From the NCBI RefSeq assembly GCF_914767665.1, contig NC_059502.1, positions 2,480,001 through 2,544,000 on the forward strand: a stretch of DNA of 64,000 bases, given 5' to 3'. Numbering within the stretch: the stretch's first letter is position 1; the number at the start of each line of letters is the position of its first letter. Below the pieces are notes generated by a model that saw nothing but the letters and a program-made list of their open reading frames with translations, made no database searches and was not told the origin of the DNA. Source of the stretch: Harmonia axyridis (lineage: Eukaryota > Arthropoda > Insecta > Coleoptera > Coccinellidae). This document shows positions 44,270 to 55,874 of the stretch, piece by piece. A program made the position numbers and the translations under genes.

Positions 44270-45400
44270 TGTATTTATTTACAGAATAAGCTGACATATT
44301 TATATTGAAGGGGTTCTTCTTCATCGAAACAAAATCTTTTCCATCCTTCCTTCACAACAACAGTTGAAACGCATATATGATTATTAAATCTGAAATCAAA
44401 AAAGGAAAGAACCAGAAAGGAGTAAGTAATAAATGAATCAGTTTCCATCATATTAATTCAACGTTAGCGACCCATTCTGAAAAATAATCTTAAACTGAAT
44501 AGATAGCTTCGAAACCACCATGAAATTCATGAATTGGACAAGTATTCATCAAGTTGTCAATGGTTTCTTGTACACCACACTCACATAGTGGCCTTTAAAT
44601 AGAATAGGCCTTTCAATAGAATGGTCATTCTATTGCAATGACTATGACAAGGTCCCTAGACGATTTGAAGTACACCAAAAAAATCAAAGATTGAAATCTG
44701 GAACTTTCTCTGGAGGATCAATGACTTTTGTTGAAGACATTACAAGAACTCAATTCCTAACGCCAATTTCCTTGTCACTTTCAAAAGATTGAAGATGAAT
44801 ATCAATCCATAAAGGATTGAGTGACTTAAATCTGGCAGTTCAAGTAGCTGGGAGGTAAGATATAATTGGAAATGAGTTCGGGTAGAAATAGAATTTATCC
44901 CAACATTTCTTGAGTCCAACCTTCCTACGAATATGAACCGTATATGTGAAAAAATTGGTAACAAATGTAAAGGTGTAGATCTAATGGTTCCACCGATAAT
45001 TCTCACAGAAACGAATTTTATATACATGAGCACCATTGAAGCAAATTGAAGAACGTATTCAGAAGCAGAACGACTCAAAAGGCTGTACGAAGAGTGCTGG
45101 CATCACCACCCCATAAAGAACCAGCTAATTTTTGACCAAGATTATTACTCGACTTCAAATACATTCTCAAATTTTCAAGTGGACCTTGAAATTCAAAGTA
45201 GAACCCTGTTCAACTCCAAGATATTTGGGAGTACAATTATGATTCAAGTTAAATGCTTCTTACGACTCTTGGCGTAATTATTATCATTATTAAATATCCA
45301 TTGAGTTCTCCTAAAATATACTAGTAATTTTATGAATATCATAATGAAATCTCTCATTGGAAAACCCTTCAGTTTCATGAGTGTTGTCTCAAACAGAAGA
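44270..45400 (-). mobile_element. Non-LTR retrotransposon: 3' half of reverse transcriptase ORF
   Basis: On the minus strand, from about 45260 down, one reads PKYLGVEQGSTLNFKVHL, the conserved PKYLGV...LxFxxHL step after the RT palm, then a frameshifted stretch equivalent to KLAGSSWGA. Next come SRSASEYVLQ and VRIIGGTIRSTPLHLLPI (frame 45078-44740), and finally LCECGVQETIDNLMNTCP near 44590-44530. This order is that of Jockey/CR1-type elements: RT thumb followed by a C-terminal Cys-containing tail. Stops and frameshifts show it is dead. The 3' UTR presumably runs to about 44270. Confidence 0.82.
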
Positions 45401-46219
45401 TGCACGAAACTGCAGTCAAACTAGTCAAACTCTAACCGTGACACCAAGTCAAAAACACGGCCTGATAAAACAAAAATTCCAGTGTGAAAAAAGCGTCCAA
45501 CAAGGCCCACAGCCATCTATGCGATAAACGAAACAGACCTCTCCAGCCATGTAAATAACACATATGTCTGAACTCCCAACTGAGCAGCCTGCTAAAATGA
45601 GGCCCTCTCTCCAAGGTAACACCGATACTTTCCACGATGAAAATGTTCACGTCCGTACGTTCTCCGACCCCTTGACGCCCAGGGACGTAGCTTCCTACGT
45701 TTACCGGGAATATACAATGAAAAACACGTAGAGACAATTTATTACAGTGAGCGTCCTATCGCCATGGGATTATTTCTATTTACCCATCCCGTCTACGCAG
45801 AGACCGTTCGGGAAGAAAACCTGCGACATCGTATCGTGTTCTGTGGATGGCAAATAAAATCCTATCATCTGGTCTATGTTTGACTCCCGGCTTCTTGGAG
45901 TGTTTGGTGAGCGGTTACCCTTGACGATACCTGGTTGTTTGATCTTCTAAATGTCGTTTAAGAGGTGGACTGATGGTGATAGGGTTCTAGTCTTGGGGAG
46001 ATACATGTTTTCTAGCGATGGATATCGTTAGAGTAATTTGGAGATTATAACAGACTTTGTCATATCGATAAAACTGGATTTTATGATTATAAAGGATGTT
46101 TCTCTTAGATGTATACAAATTAAAAATGTAATTTGTGTTTGAAGATGATTTTGGGCAATTTGCATCAGCATTCAATTTCAAGTTATTGGTTCATTGTTCA
46201 CTTACAATCCTCAAACATA
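45401..46219. other. GC-richer apparently unique DNA
   Basis: The 45430-45990 part is GC-richer and holds a 101-aa minus frame (45737-45432) without known domain. Nothing else recognised. Confidence 0.4.
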
Positions 46220-46221
46220 TA

Positions 46222-46964
46222 AAGGGTTATTTTTCAGAGCTATAGAACTTTAAATTGCAATAAAACAACGATGTATAATTCGATTGACATGAATTTCATT
46301 TATCCGCAAGATAATCTTGTGGCATTACATTTTAAATATGATTTCTGGCATATGACCGCCACGGCCGGCTCGGATGTAGTCCAATCTGGACGTCCAATTT
46401 TCGATGACTTTTTCCAACATTTGTGGCCGTATATCGGCAATAACACGGCGAATGTTGTCTTCCAAATGGTCGAGGGTTTGTGGCTTATCCGCATAGACCA
46501 ATGACTTTACATAGTCCCACAGAAAGTAGTCTAGCGGTGTTGAATCACAAGATCTTGGAAGCCAATTCACAGGTCCAAAACGTGAAATTAAGGGTCACCA
46601 AACGTGTCTTTCAATAAATCGATTGTGGCACGAGCTGTGTGACATGTTGCGCCGTCTTGTTGGAACCACAGCTCCTGGACATCATGGTTGTTCAATTCAG
46701 GAATGAAAAAGTTAGTAATCATGGCTCTATACCGATCACCATTGACTGTAACGTTCTAGTCATCATCGTTTTTGAAGAAGTACGGACCAATTATTCCACC
46801 AGCCCATAAAGCGAACCAAACAATCTGTTTTCTGGATGTAACGGTGTTTCGACATACACTTGAGGATTAGCTTCACTCCAATTGCGGCAGTTTTGTTTGT
46901 TGACGTAGCCATTCAACCAGAAGTGCGCTTCATCGCTAAACAAAATAAAATTGACGTAGTGCAT
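46222..46964 (-). mobile_element. M element copy 6, 5'-truncated
   Basis: Left end AAAGGGTTATTTTTCAGAGC next to TA (46220-46221). The minus strand retains FSDEAHFWLNGYVNKQN (about 46935), WFQQDGATCHTARA and the C terminus in several frames. Homology stops at about 46964, just after the common junction, so the N-terminal part and left inverted end are missing. The sequence beyond is unrelated. Confidence 0.9.
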
Positions 46965-47339
46965 AGAGGAGTAGCAAAACCTTCTGACCAAAAATCATTA
47001 GTCGAGAGTCCCTGAAAACATCGATCTCAATTCAAAAACTAAAACACTTTTTTGAAGAAAGTTTGAAAAAATTCAATCTGACCAAATTTGAATGTTCAAA
47101 ATATGACATACATTTTTGTTCAAGAAACTGTATATTGAGTGTTTGAAAATTCAGCTGGGGAATGAACTACTCAATTGCTTCAAGGCTAGCTCTTGCATTT
47201 CGAAAGATCATGATATTGGTACATGGAGTCCCAAAAGGATGAGTCTTAGTCTTTTTTGGAAGAGTATATAATCTAACTTTCAGCATGCTGTAGTCATATC
47301 ATGGTTCTTAAAACTCCAAGGGGACTGGCGTTGGAATAT
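46965..47339. other. Unannotated DNA
   Basis: No recognisable feature between the truncated M copy and the retroelement fragment that follows. Part of it may belong to the latter's decayed upstream region. Confidence 0.3.
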
Positions 47340-47640
47340 GCTTACACCTCCTCACTGGATTTTTTGCAATGCATTGCTGCTTCAAAGAGCACCTCATGAG
47401 AATGAGTTTAGCAGAAAACGACGAGTGCAGATTCTGCGGGGAGGATGAAGAAACTCTGGATCATCTGGTGACGGAATGCGTTGTCATAGCTAGCCAACGC
47501 TAAAAATGCTTTGGACAAGAGACTTGTAAAAGTGAGGAAGTAACCTCCTTGGAGCCATTCCATATACTGGAATTCATTAAAACTCTGATGGGAACACAAG
47601 GGTTAGGTTACTACCACACTGGAACCTTTACGCATATTTA
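47340..47640 (+). mobile_element. Non-LTR retrotransposon 3' fragment (Cys/His tail)
   Basis: The plus strand reads HCCFKEHLMRM, then ECRFCGEDEETLDHLVTEC, then after a stop GQETCKSEEVTSLEP and HILEFIKTLMG. This is the same C-terminal module as at 301-567 and 985-1350 (GHC-x-FKEHL, C-x2-C...H...C, then FIxxL). One stop lies after IASQR. Sequence differs enough from the other two that it is a separate old insertion. Confidence 0.75.
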
Positions 47641-48261
47641 TCATCGTTTGTGAAAACTTCTGACTTCAACTGATAGGGACCAGATGTCTAGAAAAGTCAC
47701 TGATTTTAAGGTTTTTGCACATAAAAATAACTAATTTCAAACAAAAATCTAAAAGAAAATACTACCACCTGCTGCTAATAATTATCTAGATTAAAATCAG
47801 ATTTAACGATCCGTAATAGTACTCTGGAATATTTCCATGAAGAAACTTTGTAAGTGCCGATCTTCTTGAAAAACTAATTCTCATAAACAATCTCTTCTTT
47901 CGTCCTGTCTCCCTCCATCAGAAGATATTACATGCTGATATCAAAAGACAGCCGAGCTGGCAGAAATATTATTCATTATGTGTAGTTCAAAGGCTGGAGC
48001 TGCCCGAGTGGAAAGTTTGAGCATCAAATAATTCTTAGCTGCAGACAAACGAGATCCTCATCTAACGTTAATATTTCATAATTACGCCCCATATTACGTT
48101 CACACTTGGAAGAAGGCAGTTTCGAAGTTAAATAGAATCGCTTATGATGTTCCAGATATTGGATATTCCGAAAGTGATGTTTCATAAGTTTGAGCGATGA
48201 ATTATTCCAATATTTCGGAGAGTGCAGTTGTTTGCATGATACGTAGACGTTGGTTTTGAAA
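47641..48261. other. Unannotated AT-rich DNA
   Basis: No recognised gene or repeat. Small frames only. Confidence 0.4.
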
Positions 48262-48263
48262 TA

Positions 48264-49267
48264 CAGAGAGGGCCATTGAAAACGAAACAGCGGCTCTGTA
48301 AGTCGGCAGAACCGAGTTATATAAAAACGCTCGGACACGTCAACAACATTTTCGAGGGGGACATCGTTCGCGATGAAATTCACCCGAAATACATTCCATC
48401 CCTCGGAGCTGTGACCGCCACCCCTAAATTTTTAAATGGCACCATATGGCAAGTGATACCTCATTTGAAAGTAGTTTCCTTCTTAATATCAAACAACAGA
48501 AATAAATTAATTCTATCGATTCGTTTTCGAGATATAGAAACTTGAAGTAGGGAAATAACTTTTTATTCACTCAATCAATAAAAATAAGATCTAACATTGC
48601 AACTGTTTAAAGATAATTATCATTGTCAAGGAATTAAATGATCTAACTGTTTACCACCCATTTCCATTTTCCATACAATAGTACAAGTTCTGTTCAAAAT
48701 GAGACCTCACATTTCGTAGCATTTCCGGCGTTATTCGACGGCATTCTTCAATAATTCTACGTCGTAAATCTTCCAGAGATTCTGGTTCGGTTGCATAGAT
48801 TTTGTTTTTCAAGTGACCCCACAGGAAAAAGTCGAGTGGGGTTAAATCTGGAGATCTGGCTGGCCACCCTATAGCGCCTCTTCTTCCAATCCAATTTCCA
48901 GGAAACATTCTATTTAAAAACTTGTTGAAATTTCAAGTGCTCTTCATGGTAACGATTGAGTGATTAAAAAGTTATTTCCCAACTTCAAGTTCCTATATCT
49001 CGAAAACGAATCGATAGAATTAATTTATTTTTGTTGTTTGATATTAAGAAGGAAACTACCTTTCAAATGAGGTATCACTTGCCATATGGTGCCATTTAAA
49101 AATTTAGGGGTGGCGGTCACAGCTCCGAGGGATGGAATGTATTTCGGGTGAATTTCATCGCGAACGATGTCCCCCTCGAAAATGTTGTTGACGTGTCCGA
49201 GCGTTTTTATATAACTCGGTTCTGCCTACTTACAGAGCCGCTGTTTCGTTTTCAATGGCCCTCTCTG
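48264..49267 (-). mobile_element. Mariner-superfamily element with ~300-bp inverted ends
   Basis: Left CAGAGAGGGCCATTGAAAAC (48264) is the complement of the right end GTTTTCAATGGCCCTCTCTG (to 49267). Complementarity runs for about 300 bp on each side (to about 48568 and from about 48965). Perfect TA flanks at 48262-48263 and 49268-49269. The ~395-bp centre encodes only the end of a transposase on the minus strand. The long near-identical arms mean it can fold back completely. Confidence 0.92.
48651..48908 (-). pseudogene. Mariner-type transposase C-terminal remnant
   Basis: The 85-aa frame includes IGWPARSPDLTPLDFFLWG (third catalytic Asp region) followed by NKIYATEPESLEDLRRRI and ECRRITPEMLRNV, the tail of a mariner-superfamily transposase related to, but distinct from, the M family. 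The first two catalytic Asp residues and the DNA-binding region are absent. The initial Met is artificial. Confidence 0.85.
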
Positions 49268-49269
49268 TA

Positions 49270-50908
49270 TTGACAGACTGTTCTGAACTTATTGAGATCA
49301 GTATGAAATAGACGCCTGAAAGTAGTGCTTGAATAGAGAATAGAGACTTCTAGATAGACGCCTTCCCTTTGAAACCACTTTTTTTTGAGTTTATGCACAA
49401 AGGAAAATGTTTATGCAGTCAGAAGTTGTCACAAACAATGATAAATATGCGTAAAGGTTTTTCAGGTGAGATCGGAATTCGGCTAATCAGAGATCGTCAA
49501 TTCTGGCATCGCTCACCGATTCTTCGTAGAGCTCACAGTTTTGAGGAAATTTGAACTCGAAATTGGGGAAAAAATTGATTTTCCCTCTAGAATCTCCTGA
49601 ATTATCCGTCACAGGCCCCTCAAATGGGGCGTTTTTCAAACATCAAGTTCCGGTCTAAAACATACTGAGGTTTCAAGGGCATTGCTCACGTCCATGAGGA
49701 GTTGCGGCCTAGGGAATATCATCAATTTTTTTCTCAAAAATTTCAGATTTTAACCTCTAATTTCTGAAATAATGAACTGATCGCCCAACTGCAAGCATTT
49801 TCGTGATCTAAGTGATCGAATCAATCGATGAATAGGTACAAAATTCCCATGAATAGACTTTTTTAGGGTCAGCTTTTCGTATTTATATTTATACATTTTC
49901 GATATATACCATTACAATCTCCCTTAATTATCAATCAAAATTCATTCAACCAACCGAAATAAAAGCTCACATCGACCGAACTCCATTAGGTCGTAGCTTA
50001 TAATTACGCGATAAACAAAAAAGTGCTTACATTAACTGATTAAAACACACTTGTTAAAATCAAATGCAGGATCCTCTTAGCGCACAAACAATTCGGAGAG
50101 CGTTAACGCTTGCCAATAAATTCCGTGTTTTATCTGATAAAGCTAATATTAAATCGTACGTAAACAGTTTCATGAAATTTTCCTCGTTTCTGGATATTTT
50201 CCTGGAAACGTGAACTGAATTAATTTCAGCTCCAAAAGGCAGGTTTCACAGATATGCGCGTTGTAAATTGAATATAATTATGAGAACGTAGTAGTTGATA
50301 CGAAAAAAACTACATCCTGTGCATCACTGGATCAACTGAAATTCCGCTGCAGAAGTTTTTATCTTCGAGAGGATGTTGCTTTTCATTCGGAGTTATGAAG
50401 GGACAGTTTCATGTTTATTAAATTCTGACGGAAAACATTAATTAGGAAATAGCGCTTTGTCCGTCCTGGATTTCACTTTATCTATCCTCAAAATGCAAAG
50501 CAATGTTGAATATTTATTCGATTAGCCATCTCAAACATTGAAAGAATTCACATTACGATTGCTAATTGCTGCCCGGAGATAGGTACAACAAATATTATCT
50601 AACAACTTTTTCGTTTCTTTGATATGATTCTCTCTGACTTTTAGTCCTTATGCACTCATTCACCGGGTAAAAATGCAATTATATCTAAAATTTCGTCATC
50701 ATGTCTGTAATCTTTGAGGTTCGAGATTACGTGGTCAAATTCAAGATTGTCCGTCCGTTCGATCGGCCGTAAATAAAATAACTCTGGATTAATGAGACCA
50801 AGATTTTACAATTTCAGGGTGGATTAAGATCTAGAATGGCGCGGTTGAATTCGAAATACCTAAATTTCTGTATACACATCCGATCAGGTTAATGATTATG
50901 CGTATATA
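49270..50908. other. Unannotated DNA
   Basis: No recognised gene, element end or RNA across 1.6 kb. Mixed composition; small frames lack motifs (61 aa at 49369). Confidence 0.45.
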
Positions 50909-50910
50909 TA

Positions 50911-51836
50911 CCGGGTGTTTTTTTTCGAGGTGTATAACTTTAAGTTGGCATTTCTGTTCAAGATGGCGACCGATTTAACAACTGTCAAGTGATTTATTCT
51001 CAGTTTGGTTTGGTTATTCATCATGAATAGACTCACGCCTGAACAACGCTTGCAAATAGTGCAATTTTATTTCGAAAATAATGATTCTGTGCGGAATACG
51101 TATCGCGCACTACGTCCATTAGCGATGAAGCGCACTTCTGGTTGAATGGCTATGTCAACAAACAAAACTGCCGCAGTTGGAGTGAAGCTAATCCCCAAGT
51201 GTATGTCGAAACACCGTTACATCCAGAAAAACTGACTGTTTGGTGCGCTTTATGTACTGGTGGAATCATTGGTCCGTACTTCTTCAAAAACGATGATGGC
51301 CACAAGGTTACAGTCAATGGTGATTGGTATAGAGCCATGATTACTAACTTTTTCATTCCTGAATTGAACAACCATGATGTCCAGGAGCTGTGGTTCCAAC
51401 GAGATGGCGCAACATGTCACACAGCTCGTGCCAAAATCGATTTATTGAAAGACACGTTCTGTGACCGCCTAATTTCACGTTTTGGACCTGTGAATTGGCC
51501 TCCAAGATCTTGTGATTTAACACCGCTAGACTACTTTCTGTGGGGCTATGTAGAGTCATTGGTCTATGCGGATAAGCCACAAACCCTTGGCCATTTGGAA
51601 GACAACATTCGTCGTGTTATTGCCGATATACGGCCACAAATGTTGGAAACAGTCATCGAAAATTGGACGTTCAGAGTGGACTACATCCGAGCCAGCCGTG
51701 GCGGTCATATGCCAGAAATCATATTTAAAATGTAATGCAACAAGATTATCTTGCGGATAAATAAAATTCATGTCAATCGAATAATCCACCGTTGTTTTAT
51801 TGCAATTTAAAGTTCTATAGCTATAAAAAATACCCT
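50911..51836 (+). mobile_element. M element copy 7, best-preserved catalytic frame
   Basis: TA (50909-50910), then CCGGGTGTTTTTTTTCGAGG; the right end is degenerate (AAAATACCCTC) with no clear TA. The N-terminal start MNRLTPEQRLQIVQFYFEN is present at about 51024. The internal junction reads CGTCCATTAGCGATGAAG, 11 bp shorter than the commonest form. The catalytic half is uninterrupted (51142-51735). Confidence 0.92.
51142..51735 (+). CDS. DD41D mariner-type transposase fragment, 197 aa open
   Basis: The longest intact frame of the M family here, from MNGYVNKQNCRSWSEANPQ to GGHMPEIIFKM and a natural stop. It includes VTVNGDWYRAMI, WFQRDGATCHTARA with the second catalytic Asp, and CDLTPLDYFLWGY with the third, 41 residues apart by the mariner convention. 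In the usual enzyme these residues bind metal ions for strand cleavage and joining. The first Asp (SDEAHFW) lies just upstream of the Met in the same frame but without a start codon, and the DNA-binding domain is deleted. Translation of this frame is unproven; if made, the protein would lack the first Asp. It is most likely inert. Confidence 0.75.
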   Translation: MNGYVNKQNCRSWSEANPQVYVETPLHPEKLTVWCALCTGGIIGPYFFKNDDGHKVTVNGDWYRAMITNFFIPELNNHDVQELWFQRDGATCHTARAKIDLLKDTFCDRLISRFGPVNWPPRSCDLTPLDYFLWGYVESLVYADKPQTLGHLEDNIRRVIADIRPQMLETVIENWTFRVDYIRASRGGHMPEIIFKM

Positions 51837-52805
51837 CGACAAGGACAATTTCATAGCCTCTTCCAAAATTTTCCAGCTGAAATCAAGCAAGTGTCGAAAT
51901 TTTGCGCCACGCACATACCTCCCAAATTCCAATAAAAATAACGAACATCATCAGTTAATGGAAGCCCAAAATTCTCGTCCCAATTTTTCGTGTCGAACAT
52001 CCCTTATGCCCCTTTTTCCAGATTAAACCGCCATATTTCACCGGCGCAAGCTGAATAGTCGAAAATTGTCTGCGCCGCCACAGTTAGGGGGACACTTTAA
52101 CCATAAAACACGGCGCCATGAAAGGGTTTTATAGTAACAGCCCACAATTATTTCGCATCCTTCTAATTGCTCTGCCATTCTCGTTATTACGTTCCCTTTT
52201 TTTTGTAATCCGGCCTGGAGTTCTTTATCCCGACGCATTTCCTCCTCAATTATGAAAAATAAATTCCGGGAACTATCGCAATTAGAAGAAAAATCCAGGC
52301 TTTTTCATTGGAAAGACGAGGGGGTGGGGTATTTGTTGGCTGAGTCGTTATTTTCGTTTAATTGTGATTTCAGTCGCGAAGGTAGGGGAGAAGTATTCAT
52401 TTCCGGGTTCAATGATGACGCTGATCGATTCGCAAAAGGGCTTTCTTGATTGGTTACAGTTTTTTTAGTTTTTTTTGTTTTCAAAAGAATAGAATTTTTT
52501 TTTGAAGAATACCTATTTCATATCAATTCGTTACTACCCAAGTTATACATTCTGACAGTCAAGCTGCGATCAAACCATTCAACACACATATCATCGATTC
52601 TTGAGTGGTTATTGGAGTGCTGAAGCTAATTCCACAAATAGACAAGAATAACAAGGTCTTTTTAATCTGGATTACTCGAGAATTGGAGGAAATGGAGAGG
52701 CCAACACACTTGTCAGAAAAAGAGCAAAAGTTCCTTTCATTGCCCAGAACTTCGAAACTTGTACACTGCGAGATCTAAGAAGTATCTGGAATTTTGCAAG
52801 AATAT
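51837..52805. other. Unannotated DNA with a GC-richer part
   Basis: GC-richer at about 52000-52240 and 52320-52440; frames of 65-66 aa lack motifs. T-rich runs near 52460-52505. No repeat ends. Confidence 0.4.
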
Positions 52806-53737
52806 GAAGTGTGTCTTTTTTAGAGCTATAGAACTTCAAATTGCAATAAGACAATGATGGATCATTCGATTGACATGAATTTTATTTATCCGCAAGATAA
52901 CCGTATGGCATTACCTTTTACATATGATTTCTGGCATATGACCGCCACTGCTGACTCGGATGTAGTCCAATCTGGACGTCCAATTTTCGATGACTTTTTC
53001 CAACTTTTGTGGCCGTATATCGCCAATGACACGGCGAATGTTGTCTTCCAAATGATCAAGGGTTTGTGGCTTATCCGCCTAGACCAATGACTTTACTTAG
53101 CCCCACAGAAAGTAGTCTAGCAGTGTTAAAACACAAGATCTTGGAGGCCAACTCACAGGTCCAAAACGTGAAATTAGGCGATCACCAAACGTGTCTTTCA
53201 ATAAATCGATTGTGGCACGAGCTGTTACGCCGTCTTGTAGGAACCACAGCTCCTGGACATCATGGTTGTTCAATTCAGAAATGAAAAAGTTAGTAATCAT
53301 GGCTCTATACCGATCACCATTGACTGTAACGTTCTGGCCATCATCGTTTTTGAAGAAGTACGGACCAATGATTCCACCAGCCCATAAAGCGCACCAAAAA
53401 GTCAGTTTTTCTGGATGTAACGGAGTTTCGACATACACTTGAGGATTAGCTTCACTCCAAATGTGGCAGTTTTGTTTGTTAACGTAGCCATTCAACCAGA
53501 AGTGCGCTTCATTGCTAAACAAAATAAAATGGACGTAGTGCGCCGTACGTATTCCGCACAGAACCATTATTTTCTAAATTAAATTGCACTATTTGCAAGC
53601 TTTGTTCAGTCATGAGTCTATTCATGATGAATTGCCAAACCAAACTGAGTACAAATCACTTGACAGCTGTAAAATCGGTCGCCATCTTGAACAGTAATGC
53701 CAATTTAAAGTTATATACCTCAAAAAAAAACACCCGT
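52806..53737 (-). mobile_element. M element copy 8
   Basis: Left end degenerate (AAGTGTGTCTTTTTTAGAGC); right end ACACCCGT before TA (53738-53739). The commonest deletion junction is present (complement, about 53515-53535). The N-terminal half (TTEQSLQIV-like) and catalytic half are both recognisable on the minus strand. Confidence 0.9.
53097..53567 (-). pseudogene. DD41D transposase fragment of M copy 8
   Basis: 156 aa from MVLCGIRTAHYVHF, which is the out-of-frame N-terminal DNA read through the deletion junction, into ILFSNEAHFWLNGYVNKQN. The first catalytic Asp is Asn here (SNE for SDE). Then the frame runs through FFISELNNHDVQELWF. The segment LQDGVTARATIDLL has lost three residues around the second Asp. 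It ends CVLTLLDYFLWG, in which the first Asp of the usual CDLTPLD is Val. Clearly decayed. Confidence 0.85.
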
Positions 53738-53739
53738 TA

Positions 53740-54531
53740 GTACGTTTTTCAATACCACAAATAAATTCTCGGCCAGTAAAAAGCGTTCTTTCTGCTTTCT
53801 GGTATCTTAGTTGGTTTTACTTACTGAGTAACCAGGAACCCAGATTAAAAATAAGTTCTTATTGATAACAATGTAACATATTACGCCATCCTAAACGGTT
53901 GTAAATTGAAATCTTCTTGAGTCACCACAAAAATACACTAAAATTGTGTCGAAATGATGAGAATAAGCAAGCTGATAATATCTGTAATACCCAAACCATG
54001 ACAAAAAATTCATCCTATAAGAACCTCTCAAATCCCGCTATTCGTATAAACACCGCAATCATGTCTGGAAGACTAGAATATCCCCTTTAACCGACCCCCA
54101 AAATCCGATCTTCCTCCAAAACTCTCATCTGTGAAATGCGTTTTTCGAGTGGCAAAATTTTATTCCCCGGCCATTCGAGAAGCCATAAAATTCCCTCCTA
54201 GCAGGGCCGTCCTGTATAACAAGCGGCAGTTCGATCCATAACTACATTGTCTTAATTCTGGCTCCTTAGGCAAGGGAGGAAAGTCAGGCCCTAATTACAT
54301 TATGAATGCAAAATGTTCCATAACGGGTTTATATCCTTAACAGCTCTCTGAATTGAATTAATATGATATCTCTGTTCCCTTTAAGCAACAACACATTACT
54401 CTAATCTGTCTGTAGTCTTATGTCATGTAACCTTGCGGATGTTGCATCGAATCAGACTCAGAGACAACGGGATTGGAGATTTGATCTCAGGATTGTTACG
54501 GGGTGAAAGTTTCAAACAGCAGTTGGGTTTA
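53740..54531. other. Unannotated DNA
   Basis: No recognised gene or repeat. GC-richer at about 54060-54300. It ends at the TA used by M copy 9. Confidence 0.4.
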
Positions 54532-54533
54532 TA

Positions 54534-55459
54534 ACGGGTGTTTTTTTTCGAGGTATATAACTTTAAGTTGGCATTACTGTTCAAAAAGGCTACCGACTCA
54601 ACAGCTGATGAGGTATTTATTTTCAGTTTGGTTTGGCAATTCATCATGAATAGACTCACGCCTGAACAACGCTTGCAAATAGTGCAATTTCATTTCGAAT
54701 ATAATGGTTCTGTACGGAATACTTATCGCGCACTACGTCCATAAGCGATGAAGCGCACTTCTGGTTGAATGGCTACGTCAACAAACAAAACTGCCGCATT
54801 TGGAGTGAAGCTAATTCTCAAGTGTATGTCGAAACACCGTTACATCCAGAAAATCTGACTGTTTGGTGCGCTTTATGGGCTGGTGGGCTGGTGGAATCAT
54901 TGGTCCCTACTTCTTCAAAAACGATGATGGCCAGAACGTTACAGTCAATGGTGATCGGTATAGAGCCTTGATTACTAACTTTTTCATTTCTGAATTGAAC
55001 AACCATGATGTCCAGGAGCTGTGGTTCCAACAAGACGGCGCAACATGTCACACAGCTCATGCCACAATCGTTTTATTGAAAGACAAGTTTGGTACCGCCT
55101 AATTTCACGTTTTGGACCTGTGAATTGGCCTCCAAGATCTTGTGATTTAAGACCGCTAGACTACTTTCTGTGGGGCTATGTAAAGTCATTGGTCTATGCG
55201 GATAAGCCACAAACCTTTGACCATTTGGAAGACAACATTCGCCGTGTTATTGCCGATATACGGCCACAAATGTTGGAAAAAGTAATCGAAAATTGGACTA
55301 CATCCGAGCCAGATGTGGTGGTCATATGCCAGAAATCATATTTAAAATGTAATGCCACAAGATTATCTTGCGGATAAATAAAATTCATGTCAATCGAATA
55401 ATCCATCGTTGTTTTATTGCAATTTAAAGTTCTATAGCTCTGAAAAAAAAAACATCCTT
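54534..55459 (+). mobile_element. M element copy 9
   Basis: TA (54532-54533), then ACGGGTGTTTTTTTTCGAGG; right end ACATCCTT before TA (55460-55461). The flanks also share TTTATAAC by chance or pre-existing similarity. The junction reads CGTCCATAAGCGATGAAG, another short variant. An 8-bp duplication (GGCTGGTG repeated near 54886) shifts the frame, and the catalytic half continues in other frames to 55377. A deletion near 55094 removes part of FGDRLIS. Confidence 0.9.
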
Positions 55460-55461
55460 TA

Positions 55462-55874
55462 TAACCTTACTGAAAAAGGCGATCTAATGCGGAAAAATTG
55501 TTTTTCTACTTTCCCGTCTCGAATATATCATCGGTATATTGAAACTGTCGAAGTGAAATGAAGGTATTAGCATGTAAATCTATAAAGCGTGCCATGTTCT
55601 CTTCTCGCTTTCGGTGGAGTCCCTTGTTTCGTTATGGTAACCGGAGGTTACGGGTTATTAGCTCCAGAGTGGTTCTCCCCAAGGATAGGGAGAGTAACAC
55701 TCATTGATGCAGTTTGTTTCGGGACGTAAAATCGATTTTGGCGGACTTGAAAAAACGGAACTGAGAGGTGGAAATAATACCTTGTTACGTACGGTAAATC
55801 AAGTTTTATTGCTTTGGAATGGAGTGGAATACTTGTGGTATATTATGTCCTTCGAATTAGGGATAAGGAATATT
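55462..55874. other. Unannotated DNA
   Basis: No recognised features; GC-richer at about 55590-55690. It ends at the Tc1-like copy T3. Confidence 0.35.

Noticed and set aside
44740..45078. 112-aa minus frame as a host membrane protein
   Set aside because: Its RIIGGTIRSTPLHLLPI block matches the reverse transcriptase thumb region of non-LTR elements, and flanking sequence supports that reading.
48276..48545. 89-aa plus frame and 119-aa minus frame (48024-48383)
   Set aside because: They read through the inverted ends of the 48264-49267 element; the sequence is repeated in inverse at 49000-49260.
54525..55470. Eight-base TTTATAAC target duplication around M copy 9
   Set aside because: Other copies share only TA, and the usual 3' end already carries TTTATA; the extra match is most simply chance.
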